Origin: Ancistrus triradiatus
Taxonomy: Eukaryota; Chordata; Actinopteri; Siluriformes; Loricariidae
DNA: 64,000 nt
Direction of reading: 5' to 3'
NCBI GenBank assembly: GCA_025084515.1
Contig: JAJAGP010000565.1
Coordinates: 284,001-348,000, forward strand
The position numbers were made by a program, and so were the translations under genes. The notes under the pieces are model-generated. The model was given only the letters and a program-made list of their open reading frames with translations, ran no database searches and was not told the origin of the DNA. Positions 57,548-64,000 of the stretch are shown here, piece after piece (the stretch's first letter is position 1; every line of letters starts with the position of its first letter).

Positions 57548-57694
57548 CAGTGGTGCTTGAAAGTTTGTGAAACGTTTAGAATTTTCTACATTTCTGCATA
57601 AATATGCCTAAAATATCATCAGATTTTCACACAAGTCCTAAAAGTAAATAAGGAGAACCCAGTTAAACAAATGAGACAAAAATATTATACTTGG
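57548..57694 (+). repeat. Tc1 family A left-end fragment
   Basis: Starts 'cagtggtgcttgaaagtttg' after TA at 57546-57547 and follows the long inverted repeat to 'aatattatacttgg', where it is cut by the next insert. Confidence 0.83.
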
Positions 57695-58035
57695 TGTTAG
57701 AGGTCCTACCTTTTAACCGACGCTAGGGGGCGGCGTCGGTTAAGTTAACATTCCTGGGATCCTGACAGCAACCACAATCACGCATGTGCATCTGCATAAT
57801 TGCGTAAATATGCAACACCTGGCTCTTCAGGTATTTAAGAGTAGTCCTGAGCTTGGCAGGTCGCTGCATTCGACCATCTTGCTGCCTTTTCACTCCGGTG
57901 TTGGTTTGAGGTGGTATTAAACTTTATTCTGGCCTGATAGGCCAAGCGGTAGACCGGTCTCACAAAAGGAGATTGGCCACGTAGGGTTATGGAGACCCGA
58001 GGTAAGATAGGGATTAGACGCTAGTGTAGGAATTT
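57695..58035. mobile_element. G+C-rich insert, possible solo LTR
   Basis: This segment interrupts a Tc1 repeat and begins TGTTAGAGG. It contains a perfect 11-bp hairpin (57713-57723 with 57733-57743), a TATTTAAG at about 57830 and an ATTAAA at about 57927, and 'gtctcaca' at about 57959. TATA-like and poly(A)-like signals in this order fit a solo LTR of about 270 bp ending near 57965. I see no primer-binding site or internal domain, and no flanking target duplication, so the assignment is weak. Confidence 0.35.
57724..57733 (+). promoter_or_regulatory. CTCF-like core in a hairpin loop
   Basis: TAGGGGGCGG fits the core YAGRKGGCRS of the CTCF consensus; the flank CGC differs from CCAC. It fills the loop of the 11-bp inverted repeat. 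Confidence 0.3.
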
Positions 58036-58210
58036 AGATTTCCTATGGCCATCTCAGTACCCTGATATAAAGCCCATAGAAAAACTGAGAGGTGAGCTAA
58101 AGAGAAGAGTGCAGAAGAAAGGAAGTAAGTGCAGAAGAAAGTGTTATAAGAGAAGGTTACATGCTCTTTTACTGTCAAAGGTTGTACAAAATATTAAATG
58201 CAAGGCTGAC
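58036..58210 (+). pseudogene. Tc1-like C-terminal transposase fragment, family J
   Basis: The plus strand reads CDFLWPSQYPDIKPIEKLRG-like residues, then ELKRRVQKKG and LLSKVVQNIKC. The motif D-x-x-P-I-E-x-L is the third catalytic site of Tc1-type transposases. Nothing else of the element is recognisable. Confidence 0.6.
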
Positions 58211-59239
58211 AATAACTGTGATAGATGTGGTTTTGTTTTAGATAACTGATGAGGTATTTTTTCTCAGACTAAATGTACTGCAATTATAGGTTGGATTTTT
58301 TTTCTCATATTTTCAGTATATGAGATTAAGCTAATTCGCCAAATGGTGAATTTCTTCTAAACTCTTTTACTCATCTTTTCCAGGAGTGCCAATTAACATG
58401 GAAGAGACTGTATATATACCAAAGTACAGTCTTCAGGCAATAATATGTTTTCCAGTTCAGACACACTTGTCCACAATCTAATCAGAGCTACTACCCACAA
58501 TAGACAGTGACATATGTGGTATTTTTTATTAGTAGTCCTGCATTATTGAAGGGTTTGCCAAAAAAAGTTCTAATATAGTTTAGGTTTTGTGATTCTGAAT
58601 GTACTTACTCCTCCATAAGTGTAATAATGTCTTTGTACTTGATCAATGTTGATTTCTGTGGTTTCTCTGTTGGATTTGAGATGGGTAACATTATACTAGG
58701 AAAAAGCTAACACTGAGTGTTAATTGGGATAGATTTGTCATCAGCTATCTCTTCTATGTAAACAAATGAAGGAACTAGCTGGCTTCCATGCTACAGTAAA
58801 AAAGCATCATACACTGCCAAATTATGTAACGTTTGTCACATTACACACTGAAAATGAAAATAAATTAAATCTAAATTGTTCCTGCTGCAACAACAGAGTG
58901 AAAAAGGGGCCCAGGGCCCGACTGCACAGAGCAAAGGACCAGTTCTAGCACTGGAAGAGACTGAGGGTCTAGCACCTAAAGTACAATAACTAGCAAGTTC
59001 CAGGGTGCCACCTTTCTGGGTGGTCCCCAAAGCAGCATGGTCTACTCAGGGTTAGGTCAGGCTCAGGTTAGGCTAGGTAAGTGGTCACGTGAAGATGACC
59101 CTGTTACAGTCACATAAGCTCACAGGCAAAACATTAGTCACCTTCGACTGAAACTTAGTCAATAGCATGCAATAGCACCACAAGCACAACATAACACCTG
59201 TGATTCGATTTGGCATGGACTAGAAAAGTTTCTTGAAGT
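58211..59239. other. Unannotated stretch
   Basis: AT-rich to 58860, then a short G+C-richer block to 59100. No recognisable feature. Confidence 0.4.
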
Positions 59240-59480
59240 AACATCAATCTTCAGCTACTCTTGTATCAAAGAATTTCACAGTTCGACCAGATTTAGTGGA
59301 TGACTGTTCCTCATGCTGTAATGAACAGTCTAAATTTGTGTCTTTCTGAGCAGAAGTGAGCAAAGGCCTCTTGCGTGCCACTCTGCTCCATATGTTTATA
59401 GTATGCAGTTCCCTGTGGAGTGTTCCTTCAAACATTGGTTTTGAAGGACCTGCGCTGACTTCTAGAAGCAATTCTCTGTT
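59240..59480 (-). pseudogene. Tc1-like transposase linker fragment, family K
   Basis: The minus-strand frame 59471-59244 contains TLHRELHTINIWSRVARKRP, then LLTSAQKDTNLDCSLQHEE. The pattern R-E-L-H-x-x-x-x-x-x-R-V-A-x-x-x-P-L-L is typical of the region between the HTH domains and the catalytic domain of Tc1 transposases. No other part remains. Confidence 0.55.
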
Positions 59481-60154
59481 TATTTAGCCCACAGCAACTT
59501 CATGTTGACTCTTGTGCCTGGAATCTACTAAGGTTTTCTTCTGATGACCATTGCATGTAGATAATGATTTTGCTTCAGTCATCTGAGTACAGGAGTACAG
59601 GGGAAATGAGAGAAAGCATTACATCCTGAGAACTGTCAGGGAATTTATTAAGCTTTGGAAGTGTCTACACCTGACTTGGATTATGGCATAACAAGACAAT
59701 TACATTCTAAGACCTAGACTCAAATGGAGTAGTGTTGTATTGTACATGCCAAAATTTATGATTTTTCAGAAGGCTGAAAGAAATACCTTTTATACTTTGG
59801 TATATTTTTATCATTTATTATTAGTTAACACAAAGCAGGAAAACACAAGGTGGAACACGTGAAGGAGACTTTTGTCCTTTACCATTCAAGGCTTCTGATG
59901 TGTTGAGCCAAAATGAATTGTTTCCGTAAGAAATTCATTTAATATAGCATATATTTGTTTTCATATTTTCACAATGCAATATTTCAGAAATTCTCGTTTA
60001 ATTTGTACATTGGCAGCATATTATATGCTATTTTTGGGTCTACTGTATACCTGAATATAAGATATCTTTTTACCAAGTGTGTATGGCGCCATCTTCTGGA
60101 CATTAGTAAAAAACACAGTTATGTCTTATGTTACCTTTGACATTTTTCCACGTA
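59481..60154. other. Unannotated stretch
   Basis: No repeat or exon recognised. A CTCF-like motif on the minus strand lies at 60086-60099 (CCAGAAGATGGCGC, one mismatch). Confidence 0.4.
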
Positions 60155-61758
60155 CAGTGTTGCTTGAAAGTTTGTGAACCCTTTAGAATTTTCTATACTC
60201 CTGCATAAATATGCCCTAACACATCACATTTTCAAACAAGTCCTAAACGTAGATAAAGAGAACTCAGTTAAACAAATTACACAAAAATATTATACTTTGT
60301 CATGTATTTATTCAGGAAAATGATCCAATATTACATATTAGTGAGTGGCAAAAGTATGTGAACCTCTATTATTAGCAGTTAATTTGAAGATGAGTCAGGT
60401 GTTTTCAATCAATGGGATGACAATCAGGTGTGAGTGGGCACCCTGTTTTATTTAAAGAACAGGGATCTATCAAAGTCTGCTCTTCACAACACGTTTGTGG
60501 AAGTGTATCATGGCACGAACACAGGAGATTTCTGAGGAGTTCAGAAAAAGAGTTGTTGATGCTCATCAGGCTGGAAAAGGTTACAAAACCATCTCTAAAG
60601 AGTTTGAACTCCACCAATCCACAGTCAGACATATTGTGTACAAATGGAGGAAATTCAAGACCATAATTACCCTCCCCAGGAGTGGTCGACCAACAAAGAT
60701 CACTCCAAGAGTAAGGCGTGTAATAGCTGGTGAGGTCACAAAGGACCCCAGGGTAACTTCTAAGCAACTGAAGGCCTCTCTCACATTGGCTAAGGTTAAT
60801 GTTCATGAATCCACCATCAGAAGAACACTAAACAACAATGGTGTGCATGGCAGGGTTGCAAAGGAGAAAGCCGCTGCTCTCCAAAAAGAACATTGCTGCT
60901 CCATCTGCAGTTTGCTAAAGATCACGTGGACAAGCCAGAAGGCTACTGGAAGAATGTTTTGTGGACGGATGAGACCGAAATAGAACTTTTTGGTTTAAAA
61001 CAAAAGCATTATGTTTGGAGAAAGGAAAACACTGCATTCCAGGATAAGAGCTTTATCCCATCTGTGAAACATGGTGGTGGTAGTATCATGGTTTGGGCCT
61101 GTTTTGCTGCATCTGGGCCAAGATGGCTTCCCATCATTGATGGAACAATGAATTCTGAATTATAGCAGAGAATTCTAAAGGAAAATGTCAGGACATCTGT
61201 CCATGAACTGAATCGCAAGAGAAGGTGGGTCATGCAGCAAGACAACGACCCTAAGCACACAAGTCGTTCTACCAAAGAATGGTTAAAGAAGAATAGTTTC
61301 ATGTTTTGGAATGGCCCAAGACAAACTCCTGACCTTAATCCAATGGAAATGTTGTGGAAGGACCTGAACCTGTGAGCAGCTAATGTGAGGAAACCCACCA
61401 ACATCCCAGAGCTGAAGCTGTTCTGTACGGAGGAATGGGCTAAAATTCCTCCAAGCCGGTGTGCAGGACTGATCAACAGTTACAGGAAACGTTTAGCTGC
61501 AGTTATTGCTGCACAGGGGGGTCACACCAGATACTGAAAGCAAAGGCTCACATACTTTTGCTACTCACTAATATGTAATATTGGATCATTTTCCTCTATA
61601 CATAATGACCGAATATAATATTTTTGTCTCATTTGTTTTACTGGGTTCTCTTTATCAAATTTTAGTACTTGTGTGAAAATCTGATGATGTTTTAGCTGAT
61701 ATTTATGCAGAAATTTGGAAAATTCTAAAGGACCCACAAACCTTCAAACACCCCACTG
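60155..61758 (+). mobile_element. Tc1 family A, full-length copy
   Basis: The element is 1604 bp, the usual Tc1 length. It starts 'cagtgttgcttgaaagtttg' after TA at 60153-60154. It ends 'cttcaaacaccccactg', where the expected TA has decayed to GT. The two ends form long inverted repeats of about 200 bp with internal repeats ('gtatgtgaacctct' and its counterpart near 61550), the IR/DR layout. It frames the transposase pseudogene. Confidence 0.93.
60510..61537 (+). pseudogene. Tc1 family A transposase, one frameshift and two stops
   Basis: Tc1 transposase binds the inverted repeats and cuts and pastes the element into TA sites. The ATG at 60510 starts MARTQEISEEFRKRVVDAHQ. The PAI and RED helix-turn-helix domains cover about residues 1-110, with GRP at RSGRPTK. 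A frameshift near 60890 shifts the frame. The second frame (60893 onward) continues KDHVDKPEGYWKNVLWTDET (first catalytic Asp), HYVWRKENTAF and VKHGGGSIMVWACF. It hits TAG at 61163-61165, then in the same frame MQQDNDPKHTSRSTKEWLKK (second Asp), NPMEMLWKDL (Glu), a TGA, and IAAQGGHTRY before the final TGA at 61535-61537. All three DDE residues remain. It is about 340 codons, the family size. This is the least decayed transposase here. Confidence 0.93.
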
Positions 61759-62224
61759 GTTTAAATGTGGTAACTTCTAAATATTTATGTGCAAGTCCCA
61801 TATTTTTTAAGAAGCTTTATTAAACTCATTCGACATTTTGTATCACCGGTAGATATCACAGTCAGGCCATTTCACTGTTATATATTGTACCATACAGGAC
61901 GAGGAACACCAGGAAAATTGCTCATAATGGAGCCTTTATTATGAACCACAAACCCACATTATCTGATGTGATATGGGCTGACAATGGTACTAATTAATAT
62001 TAGTATTAATGACTATTAACACTGTAAGGTGGGTAGGAAACACTGTAAACAAATATTTACTGTAAAAACTAAGCAGACTTCACAAATCAAATGTTTATAA
62101 CCCTCACAACTATAAATGGGCTGGGCATATAGGGCAGGCTTACATCTGCGCCCTGTTAGTGCTCATCGATAAAAACAATATCTAACCAAAAAGGAGAGGT
62201 TGGAATTGAATTACTCTTTATATG
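61759..62224. other. Unannotated stretch
   Basis: AT-rich; nothing recognised. Confidence 0.4.
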
Positions 62225-62990
62225 TGTGAATGTAACAATAATATATGTAACTGATTACAATATAAGAGCAAATTATACATTTATTGGGGAAAACTGTACA
62301 ATTGAAAGGAGGGTTGAGTACCCTGTTAGGGCACCTCTATTCTGGATACAAGATGAGATATGTTTGGACATTGGAGGCATACAGGTCTCGTATGGTATCC
62401 TGTGCCACATTTTCCCACAGAGGTTGCAGCTGGGCCTGTAGATCCTGCAAACTCGTAGGCTGTCAAAACTGGAATCCCAACTGATCCCATAAATGCTCAA
62501 TTGAAAACAAATCTGGTGAGCAGGCAGGCAGTGTTGCAATCTGTTGGAGACATTCCTGGGAACTCTCGCTGTGTGTGGGCGAGCATTATCTTGCTGAAAA
62601 TGCCAGTTGGAAGCCCTGCCATGAGAGGCAACACGTGGCACAGGGTGTACTGTACATATTGCTGAGCTGTTAGTGTCTTTATATCACTACTAGAGGTGAC
62701 CAACTGTCGTATAAGATAGCTCCCCAGATCATCACACCAGCAGTTGGGGCAGTGTGTCATTCCACAGCAAAGGCAGGATTGAAGGGCTCACCACAAGGCC
62801 TCCTTACTCAAACCTGACCTTCATCAGATCCCAAAAACAACCTGTATTTGTCACTAAAGATGGTTCTAGAAGTAGCAGTCCAGGTTTCTCATTCACTATA
62901 CTGCAGCAAACGATGGCAACGGTAGCTGAACACGTAATGGGCACCATGACTACAACTTTCCTTCTGCTAAGAGACAGGGCTGTGTAGTGA
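62225..62990 (-). pseudogene. Family G DNA transposon, catalytic domain fragment
   Basis: On the minus strand the frame 62641-62273 starts MPRVASHGRASNWHFQQDNA and continues RPHTARV, holding the second catalytic Asp (QQDNARPHT). In another frame near 62500-62290 follow FSIEHLWDQLGF (third catalytic Glu) and LQDLQAQLQPLWENVAQDT. The tail and the end 'tttattggggaaaactg' at 62280-62296 match 2800-2825 and 37860-37880. Upstream, 62642-62990 shows weak traces of the first half. Frameshifts and the missing N terminus make it inactive. Confidence 0.75.
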
Positions 62991-63100
62991 AGGTGCCACC
63001 TGTCTCTAAATGGTGGACAACAAAACTGCAGGAACTGCTGATGCTTGCCGGCAGATCAAATAATCGTCTGTACTGTTGTACCTAACTTCTAATTTCTACT

Positions 63101-63406
63101 TCCAGCAGGACAACGCACCATGTCACAAAGCTCTAATAATCTCAAACTGATGACAATGCGGTCACTGTACTCAAATGGTCTCCACAGTCAACAAATCTCA
63201 ATCCAATAGAGCACCTTGGAATGTGATGGAAAAGGAGATTTACATCATAGATGTGCAGCCAACAAATCTGCAGCAACTGCGTGACACTATCATGTCAATA
63301 CGGAACAAAATGTCAATATGGACCAAAATGAATATTTCCAGCTCCTTGTTGAATGTATGCCACAAAGACTTCAAAGCAGTTATGAAGACAAAAGTGGGTC
63401 CAACAC

Positions 63407-63407
<1 letters not shown>
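63101..63407 (+). pseudogene. Tc1-like transposase C-terminal fragment, family I
   Basis: The plus strand reads FQQDNAPCHKA (second Asp), then with frame changes MVSTVNKSQSN / NPIEHLG (third Glu), followed by VMEKEIYIIDVQPTNLQQLR and a duplicated MSI-block (63291-63340), and CHKDFKAVMKTKVGPTPL. It ends in the ATT microsatellite. It is a family distinct from A-H. The 'tgtcaatacgg/tgtcaatatgg' duplication is a short local repeat. Confidence 0.72.
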
Positions 63408-63448
<41 letters not shown>

Positions 63449-63461
63449 TACTACTATTATT
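63408..63461. repeat. (ATT)n microsatellite
   Basis: About 13 ATT units followed by ACT and ATT units. Confidence 0.97.
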
Positions 63462-63630
63462 GCTGACCTGCATGGTGGCACAGTCACCTCTCAGCTCCTG
63501 AGACCCAACTTTGAGTCCTTGTTGGCTAGGTAGGTACTCCAACGTTTGAAAGACATGCATTAGGTCAACTGGCATCTCTAAAGTCCCAGTGTGAGTGAGT
63601 GAGTGAGTGAGTGAGTGAGTGAGTGAGTGA

Positions 63631-63683
<53 letters not shown>

Positions 63684-63845
63684 CTCTGCAATGGACTGGC
63701 AGGGGTGGGGAAACCACTCTTTTAGTGGGTTCCTCCACAGCCAGGACCCTGAATTGGATTAAGTGAATTCAGTAGGCACGGGCATAGGTACACCCTGGAA
63801 AGGACACCAGTCCATCCCAGGGTTCAGTAACCAGTAACCTATGAC
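63462..63845 (+). repeat. tRNA-derived SINE family T relative, expanded by microsatellites
   Basis: It opens with a tRNA-like head ('gcatggtggcacagtcacc', then 'gagtccttgttgg' as a weak B box), runs into 'gaaagacatgcattagg', a GAGT/GT expansion, 'tgcaatggactggcaggg', and a body with 'acaccagtccatcccagg'. The head-to-tail direction is plus, opposite to 1312-1494. Confidence 0.6.
63591..63682. repeat. (GAGT)n-(GT)n compound microsatellite
   Basis: About 11 GAGT units (63591-63636) followed by about 22 GT units with one AT interruption. Confidence 0.97.
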
Positions 63846-64000
63846 AGGAGCTGCCATAGTTTCTAGATGTGAGAAATGCATTTGAAAAGAACGCACTAAG
63901 TTTGAAGATTATTCTGAATAACACAATGTTTGGAGGGAGGATATTGTTGAGTGCAGAGCCACAAACTAATGACCTAACATCAAGATTATTTGACAGATTA

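Noticed and set aside
63591..63682. A direct-repeat array that might be taken for CRISPR
   Set aside because: It is a compound GAGT/GT microsatellite without spacers.
1..64000. An undescribed multi-gene biological system
   Set aside because: Apart from meox1 every recognisable coding signal belongs to known transposon types, and no cluster of intact unknown genes is present.

Overview
The window is vertebrate nuclear DNA, almost certainly from a bony fish. The evidence is one intron-split homeobox gene with vertebrate splice signals, very dense Tc1/mariner transposons of fish type, L2-like LINEs, tRNA-derived SINEs and long microsatellites. The SINE with the 'gcatttagcagacgccc' module and the Tc1 load suggest an otophysan such as a catfish or characin; that is inference. 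There are no bacterial-type operons, CRISPR arrays or rRNA genes.

The only intact protein-coding gene I can support is meox1 (mesenchyme homeobox 1) on the minus strand. It has exon 1 at 49878-50358, exon 2 at 46306-46478 and exon 3 at 45658-45780. Together they make a 258-residue protein, and both introns have GT-AG borders in the correct phase. Exon 2 and exon 3 are too short to stand out as open frames; I found them by reading the homeodomain across the splice sites.

The flanks are transposon-rich. From 1 to 4.2 kb lie a Tc1 relic, an L2 tail, SINEs, microsatellites and two nested DNA transposons. From 4.8 to 9.8 kb lie SINEs, a TIR-to-TIR Tc1 and a nearly identical tandem duplication. 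From 10.4 to 21.4 kb there are more Tc1 pieces, a chimeric element with inverted arms and a pogo-like element inside a Sleeping-Beauty-like one. From 23.5 to 32.6 kb lie Tc1 pieces and a minus-strand LINE. From 32.6 to 37.3 kb lies a long plus-strand L2-like LINE with ORF1 and ORF2 remains, followed by A23 and C16/C23 runs. From 37.5 to 43 kb lie more Tc1 pieces, including one with both ends intact.

The block 43-52 kb, holding meox1 and its flanks, is much poorer in transposons, as is usual near developmental regulators. From 52.4 to 64 kb there is a diverged tandem array, SINEs, a GC-rich insert with a perfect hairpin, the best preserved Tc1 copy (60155-61758) and further transposase fragments.

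Apart from meox1 the coding signals are remnants of at least nine DNA-transposon lineages and three or four LINE lineages. They have no joint function; the layout records repeated invasion, nesting, internal deletion and decay. I found no evidence of an undescribed biological system. The best leads are structural (duplication, foldbacks, nested elements, tandem array) and possible regulatory DNA around meox1. Family labels A to K below are mine and apply only within this window.
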